Shown here one piece after another: positions 18,616 to 28,407 of a stretch of 64,000 bases of DNA; the first letter of the stretch is position 1, and each line of letters starts with the position of its first letter. The DNA is from Aeromonas sobria (GTDB lineage: Bacteria > Pseudomonadota > Gammaproteobacteria > Enterobacterales > Aeromonadaceae), in contig NZ_CDBW01000003.1 of assembly GCF_000820145.1 (NCBI RefSeq), forward strand, positions 78,137 to 142,136, read 5' to 3'. The notes beneath the pieces are model-generated. The model ran no database searches and was not told where the DNA came from. It saw nothing but the letters and a program-made list of their open reading frames with translations. A program made the position numbers and the translations under genes.

Positions 18616-19086
18616 TTACACGTCCAGTTCTTTCAGGACGTTGATCATTTCGAGCGCTGCCAGTGCAGCCTCTGCACCCTTGTTACCCGCCTTGGTACCT
18701 GCACGCTCGATGGCTTGTTCAATGTTTTCAGTGGTCAGCACGCCGAAGGCAACGGGAATTTCATACTCCATCATTACCTGAGCCATGCCCTTGCTGTTCT
18801 CGTTTGCCACCAGGTCGAAGTGGTAAGTGCCGCCACGGATGACAGTACCGACCGCCACGATGGCGTCGTATTGACCACTCTTGGCCAACTTTTTGATGAC
18901 CAATGGCATTTCCATCGCGCCCGGCACTTTTACCAGTGTCAGGTTGCTGTCCTGCACTTGACCTTGACGCTTCAGTACGTCCACCGCACCGTTCACCAGA
19001 CTGTCGTTGATGAAGCTGTTGAAACGGGCAACAACAATAGCAACGCGCGCCTCAGGAGCGGCGATATTTCCTTCGATAACTTTCAT
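18616..19086 (-). CDS. ribH: 6,7-dimethyl-8-ribityllumazine synthase
   Basis: RibH condenses 3,4-dihydroxy-2-butanone 4-phosphate with the ribityl-aminopyrimidine to give lumazine, the penultimate step in riboflavin synthesis; it forms an icosahedral or pentameric shell. The 156-residue product starts [23 protein letters not shown] and shows [22 protein letters not shown] and [22 protein letters not shown] six bases before the ATG at 19086 fixes this start over an upstream frame extension. It follows ribBX after a 200-bp gap that contains a decayed repeat of the ribBX end. Confidence 0.97.
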   Translation of the reverse strand: MKVIEGNIAAPEARVAIVVARFNSFINDSLVNGAVDVLKRQGQVQDSNLTLVKVPGAMEMPLVIKKLAKSGQYDAIVAVGTVIRGGTYHFDLVANENSKGMAQVMMEYEIPVAFGVLTTENIEQAIERAGTKAGNKGAEAALAALEMINVLKELDV

Positions 19087-19216
19087 TGGAAATCCTGTAT
19101 CTGTGCAATCAAAAGAGCCGGAGTCAAAAGTGCGCACATTCTAGCACAACAGACCCACGACAAAAACCATGGCTGCAATAGACAGCCATGATCGCGATTT
19201 AACCAGTCCGGCGAGC

Positions 19217-19287
19217 TTACTCGCCGACCTATTCCACTACTTCCAGACCGCAACCGCCCGGAAGGGGATGGTACTTCTCTGGTAGAA
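19217..19287 (-). repeat. Decayed second copy of the ribBX 3' end
   Basis: Directly downstream of ribBX, about 70 bp repeat the last 70 bp of that gene with substitutions and a 3-bp length change. Read on the minus strand in the matching frame it gives EKYHPLPGGCGLEVVE then a stop, against [19 protein letters not shown] at the true ribBX end. Both copies share the TACTTCCAGACCG and ATGGTACTTCT blocks on the plus strand. It has no start codon of its own and looks like a relic of a tandem duplication or of recombination with a paralogue. Confidence 0.75.
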
Positions 19288-19289
19288 CT

Positions 19290-20399
19290 TTACTCGCTGA
19301 CGTACTCAACCACTTCCAGACCGAAACCACCGAGGGCATGGTACTTCTTCGGCGAGCTCAAGAGGCGCATCTTGCTCACGCCAAGGGCTTTGAGGATCTG
19401 GGAACCGACGCCAACCCGGCGCGAGGTGCCCTGCCACTTGGCCCCTTCCGGTGCCAGCCCCTTGTCGGCGGCTTCAAAGCCCTTGACCCGGGCCAGCAGC
19501 TCATCACCATGAGACTCGGCACCCAGGATCACCAGAACCCCGCCATCTTTGGCGATACGCGCCATGGATTTGGGCAACGGCCAGCTACGGGCAGCGTGGC
19601 GGTCGGTCAGCAGCAGATCCCCCAACACATCGTGCAGGTGCACCCGCACCAGCGTCGGTTGGTCAGCCTGTACCTCACCCTTTTTCAGGGCGAAGTGAAC
19701 CTGATTGTCGATGGTGTCGCGGAAGGTGATGAGGTCAAACTCGCCAAACTCGGTAGGCAGCTTGCACTCGGCCACTTTCTCGACCGTGGTCTCGTGCTGG
19801 TTGCGGTACTCGATAAGGTCGGCGATGGTGCCGAGCTTGATGCCGTGCTGCTCGGCGAATACTTCCAGATCCGGACGGCGCGCCATGGAGCCATCTTCGT
19901 TGAGGATCTCGACGATGACGGAGGCCGCCTCGTAACCGGCCAGACGAGCCAGATCGCAGCCAGCTTCGGTGTGACCGGCACGGGTCAGCACGCCGCCATC
20001 CTGAGCCATCAGCGGGAAAATGTGGCCCGGCTGCACCAGATCGGCCGCCTTGGCATTGGGCGCCACTGCCGCTTGCACGGTCACCGCGCGATCGGCGGCG
20101 GAGATACCTGTGGTCACCCCTTCGGCCGCTTCGATGGTCACTGTGAAGGCGGTAGAGAACTGGGCATTGTTGCGATCAACCATCAGCGGCAGCGCCAGCT
20201 GCTTGCAGCGATCCTGAGTCAGGGTCAGGCAGATGAGGCCACGGCCGTAGCGGGCCATGAAGTTGATATCCTCAGGACGGACGCAGGAGGCGGCCATGAT
20301 GAGGTCACCTTCATTCTCCCTGTCTTCGTCATCCATCAGGATCACCATCTTGCCAGCCTTGATATCGGCAATGATTTCCTGGGTTGTGCTCAGCGCCAT
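19290..20399 (-). CDS. ribBX: 3,4-dihydroxy-2-butanone 4-phosphate synthase fused to an inactive GTP cyclohydrolase II-like domain (RibBX type)
   Basis: The N-terminal domain (about residues 1-200) is a full Rib[16 protein letters not shown] acidic loop, [14 protein letters not shown], and [14 protein letters not shown]. It converts ribulose-5-phosphate to the four-carbon riboflavin precursor. The C-terminal part (about 205-369) aligns with GTP cyclohydrolase II. Where that enzyme has the zinc cysteines (GSxxCDC) and a QEGRGIG loop, it reads [21 protein letters not shown] and [10 protein letters not shown]. The zinc ligands are therefore gone. This matches the RibBX variant described in Proteobacteria, in which the second domain has no GCHII activity. 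A separate ribA elsewhere is implied. The gene lies 149 bp after ribE. Confidence 0.93.
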   Translation of the reverse strand: MALSTTQEIIADIKAGKMVILMDDEDRENEGDLIMAASCVRPEDINFMARYGRGLICLTLTQDRCKQLALPLMVDRNNAQFSTAFTVTIEAAEGVTTGISAADRAVTVQAAVAPNAKAADLVQPGHIFPLMAQDGGVLTRAGHTEAGCDLARLAGYEAASVIVEILNEDGSMARRPDLEVFAEQHGIKLGTIADLIEYRNQHETTVEKVAECKLPTEFGEFDLITFRDTIDNQVHFALKKGEVQADQPTLVRVHLHDVLGDLLLTDRHAARSWPLPKSMARIAKDGGVLVILGAESHGDELLARVKGFEAADKGLAPEGAKWQGTSRRVGVGSQILKALGVSKMRLLSSPKKYHALGGFGLEVVEYVSE

Positions 20400-20548
20400 G
20401 GGTTACTCCATCAATGTGCTTGGGAATTGAGCCCGCTGGCTCAATAAAAATGCGAGTGTATGTTGCTCTAGATGGGGGCGCACTGCCCCATTTCAATCAG
20501 AGCGGGATCACAGAAAATCGTTTTGGTAGCCTGATTTAGTGCACACCG

Positions 20549-21202
20549 TTAGAGAAAACCGGCCTTGGCCAGGGTCTCCAGGGTCAGGGTAGAGGCGCTG
20601 CTCTCCTGAGGTTTGCCCATCATCAGCCGCTCCAGATAGCGGGCAATCTGATCCACCTCCAGGTTGACCTTGTGGCCGGGTTTCCAGCTGGCGATGGTAG
20701 TCTCCTGGGCGGTGTGGGGCACGATCGTCAGGCGGAACAGATCCCCCTGCACGGCGTTGACGGTGAGGCTGATGCCATCCACCGCAATCGAGCCTTTCTC
20801 GGCGATGTAGCGGGAGAGCTCGCCCGGCGCCTTGATCCAGTACTCGAGGGCGCGGCCACTGCTGGAGACGCTTTTCACTTCCCCAACCCCGTCCACATGA
20901 CCGGAGACCAGATGGCCGCCGAGGCGAGAGGTGGGCATCAACGCCTTCTCGAGGTTGACCCGATCGCCCACCCTGGCCGCGGCAAAGCCGCTGCGCGACA
21001 GGGTTTCCAGCGACACATCGGCGGTATAGCACTGGTCGCCCAGCGCCACCACGGTGAGGCAGACGCCGTTGGTGGCGATGGAATCACCCAGCTTAATGTC
21101 GCTAAAATCCAGACCCGGCGCATGGACGGTGAGGGCCATGTCGTCGCCCTGACGGCGCAGTTCGGCCAGGGTTCCCACCGCTTCGATAATTCCGGTAAAC
21201 AT
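20549..21202 (-). CDS. ribE: Riboflavin synthase, alpha subunit
   Basis: RibE dismutates two lumazine molecules to riboflavin and the pyrimidine precursor. The 217-residue protein starts MFTGIIEAVG, the invariant family N-terminus, and consists of two lumazine-binding barrels: SIATNGVCLTV with NLEKAL in the first (about residues 1-95) and SIAVDGISLTVN with TIVPHTAQETT in the second (about 100-200). An upstream in-frame ATG at 21250 lies in the ribD-ribE gap and is not used. It follows ribD by 55 bp. Confidence 0.97.
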   Translation of the reverse strand: MFTGIIEAVGTLAELRRQGDDMALTVHAPGLDFSDIKLGDSIATNGVCLTVVALGDQCYTADVSLETLSRSGFAAARVGDRVNLEKALMPTSRLGGHLVSGHVDGVGEVKSVSSSGRALEYWIKAPGELSRYIAEKGSIAVDGISLTVNAVQGDLFRLTIVPHTAQETTIASWKPGHKVNLEVDQIARYLERLMMGKPQESSASTLTLETLAKAGFL

Positions 21203-21257
21203 GCAGATCACCTTGCTGATGACGGGGGCAGAGGCTGCCCCCTTGAACATTGATAAA

Positions 21258-22367
21258 TCAGGCTATTTTGGCGGTAATGCGAATATCCAGCCCGACCATG
21301 CGCACATCCTTGATGTTGAGCTTGGGGGCCTGAAACAGTCGGCTCAGGCCGGGCAGATGGAACAGGCCGCGCCCCTCATCACCCATCAGTTTTGGCGCCT
21401 GATAGAGCACCAGCTCATCCACCAGTCCTTTATCCAGCAGCGCGCCGCACAGCCGTGGCCCCGCTTCAACCAGCACCGAGTTGATCTGCCGTTTAGCCAG
21501 CAACATGAACAAGCTGACCAGATCCAGCTTGCCATCCAGCAGCGGCAGCTCCAGCTGCTGCACCCACTCGGGCCACTCGCCGGATGCCTTGTGGCGGGCC
21601 AGCAGCACCGGGCTTTCGCTCTGGAACAACGGCAGGTCGGGGGTGAGCCGGTTTTGCGAATCGACGATGACCCGCAGCGGCTGGCGCAGGGTCTCTTTGG
21701 GATAGCTGGCCTTGACCGACGGGGGCAGCTCGTCCCAACGCACGGTCAGGGAGGCGCCATCGGCCAGCACTGTCTCGGCGCTGGAGAGTACCGCATCGTG
21801 GCGGGCTCGCAGCCGCTGCACGTCGCGGCGCGCATCGGGGGAGGTGATCCACTGGCTCTCGCCGCTCGCCATGGCGGTGCGACCATCGAGGCTGGCACCC
21901 AGCTTGATTGTGGTCCGTGGAAACGCGGTTCGCATCCGCTTGAAAAAGCCCGGATTGAGCGCCTCGGCATCGCTGGCTAGCAGGCCAAAATCGGTCTTGA
22001 TACCTGCCTCGGAGAGCATGCGCAGACCGCGCCCGGCCACTTCGGGATTGGGATCGACCATGGCCGCCACCACCCGGGCAATACCGGCTTTGATCAGCGC
22101 CTCGGCGCAAGGGGGAGTACGGCCATGGTGAGAGCAGGGTTCGAGGGTCACATAGGCGGTGGCGCCACGGGCATTGTCACCGGCGGCGCGCAGGGCATAG
22201 ACCTCAGCATGGGGCTCGCCCGCCTTCTGATGCCACCCTTCGCCAACCACCACCCCATCTTTGACCAGCACGGCACCCACGCAGGGGTTGGGGGCCGTGG
22301 TGTAGCGGCCACGGCGGGCCAGTTCGAGGGCCCGACTCATCCATTGGTAATCATCTTGACTAAACAT
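21258..22367 (-). CDS. ribD: Riboflavin biosynthesis deaminase/reductase RibD
   Basis: RibD performs two sequential steps on the pyrimidine intermediate: deamination, then NADPH-dependent side-chain reduction. The N-terminal domain (about residues 1-145) has the cytidine-deaminase-type zinc site HAEVYAL and PCSHHGRTPPC. The C-terminal domain (about 148-369) has the reductase start RTTIKLGASLDGRTAMASGES. The ATG at 22367, with AGGAG five bases upstream, gives MFSQDDYQWM; an extension to 22391 is unlikely. It follows nrdR by about 105 bp, the conserved nrdR-ribD pairing. Confidence 0.97.
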   Translation of the reverse strand: MFSQDDYQWMSRALELARRGRYTTAPNPCVGAVLVKDGVVVGEGWHQKAGEPHAEVYALRAAGDNARGATAYVTLEPCSHHGRTPPCAEALIKAGIARVVAAMVDPNPEVAGRGLRMLSEAGIKTDFGLLASDAEALNPGFFKRMRTAFPRTTIKLGASLDGRTAMASGESQWITSPDARRDVQRLRARHDAVLSSAETVLADGASLTVRWDELPPSVKASYPKETLRQPLRVIVDSQNRLTPDLPLFQSESPVLLARHKASGEWPEWVQQLELPLLDGKLDLVSLFMLLAKRQINSVLVEAGPRLCGALLDKGLVDELVLYQAPKLMGDEGRGLFHLPGLSRLFQAPKLNIKDVRMVGLDIRITAKIA

Positions 22368-22472
22368 CAGGACTCCTGTCTTCAACAACACCCAAGCCGC
22401 ATCCGATCACGTAACTGACTGCGTTACCGCGTCCGATTACGCGTCGCTAATCGAACCTGCGTCCGGGAAGGT

Positions 22473-22922
22473 TCATTTTTCCAGCTTGGCGATCTCTTCA
22501 CCAAACTCACGGATATCTTCGAAGCTGCGATAGACGGAGGCAAAGCGGATATAGGCCACCTTGTCCAGACTCTTGAGCTCATCCATCACCAGATTGCCCA
22601 CCAGCTCGGAGGCGACTTCCCGCTCACCGGTGGCGCGCAGGCGGGATTTGATGTGGTTGACCGCCTTTTCGATGGCCTCCATGCTCACCGGTCGCTTCTC
22701 CAGCGCCCGCAGGATGCCGGCACGCAGCTTGTCTTCGTTGAACGGCTCGCGCGAACCGTTGGACTTGATGACGCGGGGCATCACCAGCTCGGCCATCTCG
22801 AAGGTGGTAAAGCGCTCGTGACAGAGCAGACACTCACGACGGCGGCGCACCTGATGGCCTTCTGCCACCAGACGGGAATCGATCACCTTGGTATCAACCG
22901 CACTACAGAATGGGCAATGCAT
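22473..22922 (-). CDS. nrdR: Transcriptional repressor NrdR
   Basis: NrdR represses ribonucleotide reductase operons in response to ATP/dATP. The 149-residue protein has an N-terminal zinc ribbon with two Cys pairs (MHCPFC and CLLC) and an arginine-rich stretch HQVRRRREC between them. An ATP-cone domain follows ([20 protein letters not shown]) from about residue 50. No NrdR box pair was seen next to it, so its targets are elsewhere. It begins the riboflavin block. Confidence 0.98.
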   Translation of the reverse strand: MHCPFCSAVDTKVIDSRLVAEGHQVRRRRECLLCHERFTTFEMAELVMPRVIKSNGSREPFNEDKLRAGILRALEKRPVSMEAIEKAVNHIKSRLRATGEREVASELVGNLVMDELKSLDKVAYIRFASVYRSFEDIREFGEEIAKLEK

Positions 22923-23057
22923 CGGACCTCCGGCGTTAATGGAACAGGGACCGGCCCGGCGGGCCAGGATCTAGGTCGGCCAGTGTAGCACGGCCATACA
23001 AGGGCGGTAAAAAGCGGAAAAGCGTGATTTTTCTGTCCGTTATCACCAAGGAGCAAC

Positions 23058-23516
23058 TCAGTCGTCGTAAGGCAGGCTATCGGGATCGCAATCCAGATAA
23101 TCGGGGGCGGGATCGACCGTAAACTGCGCCGCATCGATATAGTCATGACCCAGCATCAATGCCTTGCCGATCCGGTGCATGCCATCCATCACCCGACCGG
23201 CGCTGTCGAGAATAACCGGATAGGCGAGATCCGCCGCCATGATGAGCTGACAATGCTCGACCACGCTGCGCACCGTGGGGCTGGCGCCGTCATGGCCGTA
23301 CCAGTGCACCCGGTCAAGTTCGGCAATCCGGCCGAGGGCCACCGCCTGCACCGGCAGGTCGCGGCTCAATCGCACCAATCGGCGCACATCCCAGGCCAGC
23401 AGCCCCTGCTCGCCGGTACGAAAGTGATACTGGGCGCGGATCGCCAGCTTGAGCGCCGCCTCCCACTCCTCATCACGCCCGTCATCGTGCATCGTTACTT
23501 TGTTACTCTGAGTCAT
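23058..23516 (-). CDS. Small ParB/sulfiredoxin-fold-like protein, function unknown
   Basis: A 152-residue soluble protein with an acidic C-terminus (PDYLDCDPDSLPYDD). The clearest feature is YPVILDSAGRVMDGMHRIGKALMLG near residues 105-130. It resembles the ParB N-terminal/sulfiredoxin signature (hydrophobic, D/G, xxDGxHR) that binds CTP or ATP in that superfamily. There is no helix-turn-helix, so it is not a classical partition protein. It sits alone between nrdR and glyA on the same strand; the glyA terminator lies upstream, so it is probably transcribed from its own promoter. The real role is unknown. Confidence 0.75.
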   Translation of the reverse strand: MTQSNKVTMHDDGRDEEWEAALKLAIRAQYHFRTGEQGLLAWDVRRLVRLSRDLPVQAVALGRIAELDRVHWYGHDGASPTVRSVVEHCQLIMAADLAYPVILDSAGRVMDGMHRIGKALMLGHDYIDAAQFTVDPAPDYLDCDPDSLPYDD

Positions 23517-23550
23517 CCGTCCTCACCTCTTGTCAAATGCCATAAAAAAC

Positions 23551-23572
23551 AATGCCACCCGAAGGTGGCATT
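23551..23572 (-). terminator. Terminator after glyA
   Basis: Nine-base perfect stem AATGCCACC / GGTGGCATT with a tetraloop (TTCG on the minus strand), followed by GTTTTTTAT. It lies 26 bp past the glyA stop. Confidence 0.9.
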
Positions 23573-23598
23573 GGTCTCAAACCGGATTAACGCCGTTA

Positions 23599-24852
23599 TC
23601 AGGCATAAACCGGGAAGCGGCGGCAGATGTCCAGCACCTGCTCGCGTACGGTGGCCAGCACGGCATCGTTGTCGTGGTTGTCCAGTACGTCGCAGATCCA
23701 GTTGGTCAGCTGGATGGACTCGGCTTCCTTGAAACCACGGCGGGTGATGGCCGGGGTACCGATCCGTACACCTGAGGTGACGAACGGGGAGCGCGGGTCG
23801 TTAGGCACGGAGTTCTTGTTGACGGTGATGTTGGCTTTGCCCAGTGCAGCGTCAGCCTCCTTACCAGTCAGCTCGCGGCCAATCAGGTCAACCAGCATCA
23901 GATGGTTGTCGGTACCGCCGGAGACGATCTTGTAACCGCGCTCGATAAAGGTCGCAGCCATCGCCTTGGCGTTTTTCACTACCTGAGCCTGATAGGTCTT
24001 GAACTCCGGCTCCAGCGCCTCTTTGAAGGCAACGGCTTTACCGGCGATGACGTGCATCAGCGGGCCACCCTGACCACCCGGGAAGACGGCGGAGTTGAGC
24101 TTTTTGTAGAGCTCTTCGTCGTCAGCGGCGGAGAGGATCAGACCACCACGGGGACCGGCCAGGGTCTTGTGAGTGGTGGAGGTCACCACGTGAGCGTGGG
24201 GAACCGGGTTCGGGTAGACGCCTGCGGCAATCAGACCGGCCACGTGAGCCATGTCGACGAACAGGTAAGCACCGATTTTGTCAGCGATTTCACGCATGCG
24301 GGCCCAGTCAACGATACCGGAGTAGGCGGAGAAGCCACCGATCATCATCTTCGGCTTGTGCTCAATGGCCAGACGCTCCATCTCGTCGTAGTCAATTTTG
24401 CCGGACTCATCGATACCGTAAGGAATGATGTTGTAGAGCTTGCCGGAGAAGTTGACTGGGGAGCCGTGGGTCAGGTGACCACCGTGGGCCAGGTTCATGC
24501 CCAGCACTGTGTCGCCCGGCTGCAGCAGAGCCATATAGACGGCGCTATTGGCCTGGGAGCCGGAGTGCGGCTGCACGTTGGCGTAAGTGGCACCGAACAG
24601 CTCTTTGGCGCGCTCGATGGCCAGGGTTTCGACCACATCCACATACTCGCAACCACCGTAGTAGCGCTTGGCCGGATAGCCTTCAGCGTACTTGTTGGTC
24701 AACTGGGAGCCCTGGGCTTCCATGACTCGGGGGCTGGTGTAGTTCTCAGACGCAATCAGCTCGATATGCTCTTCCTGACGACGGGTCTCGTCTGTGATGG
24801 CCTGCCACAGCTGGGGGTCATAGCTGGCGATGGTCATGTCACGTTTCAACAT
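23599..24852 (-). CDS. glyA: Serine hydroxymethyltransferase
   Basis: GlyA interconverts serine and glycine with tetrahydrofolate, the main source of one-carbon units; it is a PLP enzyme. The 417-residue length equals E. coli GlyA. Visible signatures include [20 protein letters not shown] near the N-terminus, [19 protein letters not shown], and the PLP-lysine motif [16 protein letters not shown]. The ATG at 24852 follows AGGAG; a longer frame to 24939 is not supported. A PurR-like site lies just upstream of the ribosome site. Confidence 0.98.
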   Translation of the reverse strand: MLKRDMTIASYDPQLWQAITDETRRQEEHIELIASENYTSPRVMEAQGSQLTNKYAEGYPAKRYYGGCEYVDVVETLAIERAKELFGATYANVQPHSGSQANSAVYMALLQPGDTVLGMNLAHGGHLTHGSPVNFSGKLYNIIPYGIDESGKIDYDEMERLAIEHKPKMMIGGFSAYSGIVDWARMREIADKIGAYLFVDMAHVAGLIAAGVYPNPVPHAHVVTSTTHKTLAGPRGGLILSAADDEELYKKLNSAVFPGGQGGPLMHVIAGKAVAFKEALEPEFKTYQAQVVKNAKAMAATFIERGYKIVSGGTDNHLMLVDLIGRELTGKEADAALGKANITVNKNSVPNDPRSPFVTSGVRIGTPAITRRGFKEAESIQLTNWICDVLDNHDNDAVLATVREQVLDICRRFPVYA

Positions 24853-25175
24853 CCGTTTCTCTCCTGAAAATCGTTTGCGCGGTAGGTGTAATGGGCGTGG
24901 CATTGTAACGTGAGCTGGATCAAAGAGACAGTCCAACAACCTAAAAAAATGTTGATTTTATGTTGTAAAAAACAAGATTTCCTCCACGTTCAATACCCTG
25001 GCCGCTCCGCCAAAAGAGACATTTTTCATCCCGCTGTTGGGCGGCAAAACCCGAAGGAGATCACAACGCCGTGGTGATCCATCCTGTAACATATTCATTC
25101 GAAACAAATTTAATGATGATGGAGCTGATTGCCACCACTCGCCCGAAGGGCGGCATCTGACCGGAGGAACTCAAC
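24853..25175. other. Divergent intergenic region between glyA and a small membrane protein gene
   Basis: No gene seen. It should hold the glyA promoter (AT-rich around 24940-24970) and the promoter of the plus-strand zinc-ribbon gene. Two short hairpins occur at about 25064-25080 (GATCAC/GTGATC) and 25141-25153 (CGCCC/GGGCG); neither has a U-tract and neither is assigned a role. Confidence 0.5.
24865..24880 (-). promoter_or_regulatory. Possible PurR operator in the glyA leader
   Basis: On the minus strand GCGCAAACGATTTTCA resembles the purine-repressor operator (ACGCAAACGTTTGCGT-like). The left half CGCAAACG is exact and the right half is weak. It lies 13 bp before the glyA ATG and abuts the AGGAG ribosome site. 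E. coli glyA is known to be PurR-regulated, which makes the match plausible. Confidence 0.45.
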
Positions 25176-25460
25176 ATGGACCATCTGCTGACATTCGCGA
25201 TCCTGGCTGTTTTTTTTCTGTTTTACTGGGTCTACTACACCAACCAGCGCAAACATATTGCGACCTGCCCGTGGGAGGATCTCCCCACCAAAGCCGAATA
25301 TCTGGCGGCCCACCCGGAGGCTGTCGATGGCGACATCATCTTCTGCCACCACTGCGGCCACCACGAATTGCTGGAGGTGGGTCTGGTGCATCTGGCCGAT
25401 TTTCGCCGCGAGTGGGTCTGCTCAAAGTGCAAGCAGGTGCTGTTTCGCGAAATAGAATAA
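25176..25460 (+). CDS. Small membrane-anchored zinc-ribbon protein, function unknown
   Basis: A 94-residue protein with one N-terminal membrane helix (HLLTFAILAVFFLFYWVYYT) followed by a cytoplasmic part holding two Cys pairs, CHHC (near residue 57) and CSKC (near residue 85), a probable zinc ribbon. The ATG at 25176 has GGAGG seven bases upstream, a strong ribosome site. It is a single gene between glyA (divergent) and torS (convergent). No family name is recognised. Confidence 0.85.
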   Translation: MDHLLTFAILAVFFLFYWVYYTNQRKHIATCPWEDLPTKAEYLAAHPEAVDGDIIFCHHCGHHELLEVGLVHLADFRREWVCSKCKQVLFREIE

Positions 25461-25514
25461 CGGCGCAGGGGCCGGCCACCATGCTCCCTGATCGTTGTGC
25501 ATAGTCAGAAGGGA

Positions 25515-28337
25515 TCAGGGCTGTGCATCCCTATTGGCCGCCAGCCACAGCTGTAACCCGCTCACCGCCTCGTCAAATCGTTGACCAATTGCCGCAGGCT
25601 CACCGCCTCCCACCTCAAGGGCCGCACAATGGCTGGCAAATTCGGTCAACCCCAGCGCCAGCGCACTCCCCTTTAGCTTGTGCGCCAGCTGACGTTGCTC
25701 ACTCCCCTCCCCCTGAGCCAACTCATCCACCAACACCCGCCCTTGCGACTCAAACAGCCCGACCAGCTGGCGGATCCGCGCCATGCCGAGCAGGAGCAGA
25801 TCGGCGTCCAGCACCGGATTGGCGAACTCGGGTTTGGTGGCAGAGACGGCGGCAGATAACTGCACGGACGACGCTATGGGTGACTCTTCCGGCCGGAACA
25901 GCCGCTCGATGGCGTTTGCCAGCACCGCCAGCCGCACCGGTTTGCCGACAAAATCGACAAAACCGGCGGCGAGGCAGTGGCGGATATCCTCCGGATACAT
26001 CTGGGCCGAGATGGCGATGGCGGGCAGCGGCCGCTCATGCACCTCCTCACTGATGGCGGCCAGATCCTCGCGCAGGGTCATCCCGTCCATGTCGGGCAGG
26101 TTGATATCGAGCAGCGCCAGCTCGAAAGGACGCTCGGTCACCAGCGCCAGCGCACTGCGACCATCTTCCGCCAGGGTGACGCGATGGCCAAGGCGAGTCA
26201 GCATGCCGTGCGCCACCAACCGGTTGATCTCGTTATCCTCCACCAACAGGATGTCGCGGGACTGGCCAAGGTGCAGCGGCTGCGCCTCGGCGGGCAGTTG
26301 GGCACTGGAGCGCTGCAACGGCAAGCTGAAGCTGAATTCACACCCCTTGCCCGGCTCGCTGGCAAGAATCAGCTCGCCCCCCATGGCGGCCACCAGCTTG
26401 CGGCTGATCGCCAGCCCCAGTCCGGTGCCGCCCTGATGGCCTATATCGCGCTTGCGCTGGCGAAACGCTTCAAACACCGCCTCTTGCTCATCGGCCGGAA
26501 TGCCGGGGCCGGTATCGCGCACAACGAAGCGGATGCAGGGCTCGGCGCAAGGGCCCTGACAGACAAGAGGCGCCACCGTCAGGGTAATCTGGCCACTGGC
26601 GGTAAACTTGACCGCATTGCCGAGCAAGTTGCCGAGCACCTGCCGCAGTTTGCCCAGATCCCCCTCAACCACCGGCGCCAGCCCGGGCGCATACTCCAGC
26701 GCCAAGGTGACCCCCTTGGCTGCCGCCTTTGGCCGCAGCAGCGAGCTGAGCTCATCCACCAGCAGGAACAGGGGGAAGGGTTCGCGGCGTGCCTCCACAT
26801 GGCCCGCCTCTATCTTGGAGTAGTCGAGAATGTCGTTGAGGATCTCCAGCAGGGATTCGCCACTGTGCTCGATGGCGGCCAGATAGCGCTGCTGGGTATC
26901 GCTGAGGTAGGTATCTTCCAGCAGCGTCAGGCCCCCCAGAATGCCGTTCATAGGGGTGCGGATCTCGTGACTCATGGTGGCGAGAAAAACCGACTTGGCC
27001 CGGTTGGCCTGTTCGGCCTCGGCGCGGGCCTGCCGCTGCTTCTCCACCTCCTCATTGAGCCGCTCGTTGGCGTGGCTGAGCTGGCCAGTGCGCTCCTCGA
27101 CCCGCGACTCCAGCTCGCGCTGATAGCGGCCCAACTCAACCGCATTGTCACGAAACACCTGCAGGGCCCGGCCCAGCTCCGCCAGCTCATCGCGCCCCGA
27201 CCCGGCGATCGGCTCAAGGGGGGCCAGATCCCCGCGCGCCAACCGGCTCATCCCCGCCACCGCCCGTTGCAGTGGCCAGACGATCCGGCCGTAGACCATG
27301 CGCCACATCAGCAGCATCAGCAGTACCAGCGTGAGCAGGCCAATGCCCATCAGCGCCTGCTCCAGCAGCCTGAGGCGCTGACTTAACGCCTGCTGGCTCT
27401 CCCCCAGCGAATCGCGGGCACGGTTAACCAGCTCACCGACCTGCTGGTTTAGACTGCTCATCAAGGCTTCGTTGGCGCTGGCCAGCACCCGCAGCGCCTC
27501 CCCCTTGCCGAGCCAGTCGCTGCGCAGCTGCACCAGCTTGTCGCTCTGCGCCAGCACGGTCAGCGCCTGCTCCACCGCCTGACGACGAGCCGGATCGGTC
27601 ACAGCACCGGCCCGCAGTTGCAAGATAGCCAGCTCCCGCTGCCCCTCTTGCAATAGCGTTTGCAATTGTTCCTGTCGTTCGCTGCGCCACATCTCTTCGA
27701 TGCGCTGCTGTTGCATCAGGGTGCGATGACGCAGCTCGGTCATCTGCTCCAGCCAGTCAAGATCCTGCTCCAGCAGGCGGTCCAGCGTCCGGGCCGCTTG
27801 CCCCCCTTGCTGTTGATAGAGGGAGCCCAACCCTGCCACCATCACGGTTTCGGCGTTCTCCATTTGGCTGCGCGCCAGCTCGGCGATCTGCCCGGCCGCC
27901 GCCACCAGACGGGCCCGCTGCGCCTCACCCTGCGCCATCAGAGTCAGTCGCTCTCCCACCAGCCAGCCCTGCTGGCCCAGATTGCCGATGATGCTCTGGC
28001 TGAGCTGATCGAGGCTTGTGAAACCCTGCCCACGGCCAAGTTGCGCCAGCACCTGCTGTAGCTGCTGTCCCTGCAGGGTGAGCAAGCGCCCCTGATGCTC
28101 CCGCTCCTGCTCGCTGGTCGCGGTGGCCAGCAGCCTCGACGCGCTCTGGATCTCGCCGCTAAGACGAGAGAGCGTACGAGCCAGCTCCTGATCGGCCAGC
28201 GTCTGCTGCACCCCTTGCTCCAGCTGGCGCAGATGGCTAAGCCCCACCCAGCCCAGCAGGGAGGCACTCAGGGTCAGCAACGCCATCAGGGAGAAGGCCA
28301 GCAGCAACTTGCCACCCAGGCCGGAAAAGATTCTCAC
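25515..28337 (-). CDS. torS: TMAO-responsive hybrid sensor histidine kinase TorS
   Basis: TorS senses TMAO through TorT and relays phosphate His-Asp-His-Asp to TorR. The 940-residue protein has a membrane helix near the N-terminus ([21 protein letters not shown]), a long helical periplasmic sensor to about residue 335, and a second helix and HAMP. It then has HisKA with the phosphorylated histidine at about H457 ([10 protein letters not shown]), HATPase, a receiver with its aspartate near D744 ([13 protein letters not shown]), and a C-terminal HPt with histidine near H886 ([10 protein letters not shown]). GTG at 28337 with AGGGA six bases upstream is preferred; the frame extends to an ATG at 28409. 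It is divergent from torT. Confidence 0.94.
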   Translation of the reverse strand: MRIFSGLGGKLLLAFSLMALLTLSASLLGWVGLSHLRQLEQGVQQTLADQELARTLSRLSGEIQSASRLLATATSEQEREHQGRLLTLQGQQLQQVLAQLGRGQGFTSLDQLSQSIIGNLGQQGWLVGERLTLMAQGEAQRARLVAAAGQIAELARSQMENAETVMVAGLGSLYQQQGGQAARTLDRLLEQDLDWLEQMTELRHRTLMQQQRIEEMWRSERQEQLQTLLQEGQRELAILQLRAGAVTDPARRQAVEQALTVLAQSDKLVQLRSDWLGKGEALRVLASANEALMSSLNQQVGELVNRARDSLGESQQALSQRLRLLEQALMGIGLLTLVLLMLLMWRMVYGRIVWPLQRAVAGMSRLARGDLAPLEPIAGSGRDELAELGRALQVFRDNAVELGRYQRELESRVEERTGQLSHANERLNEEVEKQRQARAEAEQANRAKSVFLATMSHEIRTPMNGILGGLTLLEDTYLSDTQQRYLAAIEHSGESLLEILNDILDYSKIEAGHVEARREPFPLFLLVDELSSLLRPKAAAKGVTLALEYAPGLAPVVEGDLGKLRQVLGNLLGNAVKFTASGQITLTVAPLVCQGPCAEPCIRFVVRDTGPGIPADEQEAVFEAFRQRKRDIGHQGGTGLGLAISRKLVAAMGGELILASEPGKGCEFSFSLPLQRSSAQLPAEAQPLHLGQSRDILLVEDNEINRLVAHGMLTRLGHRVTLAEDGRSALALVTERPFELALLDINLPDMDGMTLREDLAAISEEVHERPLPAIAISAQMYPEDIRHCLAAGFVDFVGKPVRLAVLANAIERLFRPEESPIASSVQLSAAVSATKPEFANPVLDADLLLLGMARIRQLVGLFESQGRVLVDELAQGEGSEQRQLAHKLKGSALALGLTEFASHCAALEVGGGEPAAIGQRFDEAVSGLQLWLAANRDAQP

Positions 28338-28407
28338 GGGAAGTCCCTTGGTTGTGGTCGGCTTTGACCGGATAATATGGCCCAACACTTTAACAAAACC
28401 CCTGACC

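Noticed and set aside
22368..22472. Repeated CCGATCACGTA/CCGATTACGCG-like words between nrdR and ribD
   Set aside because: The words are short and imperfect; no FMN riboswitch core was seen in this interval or elsewhere in the riboflavin block.
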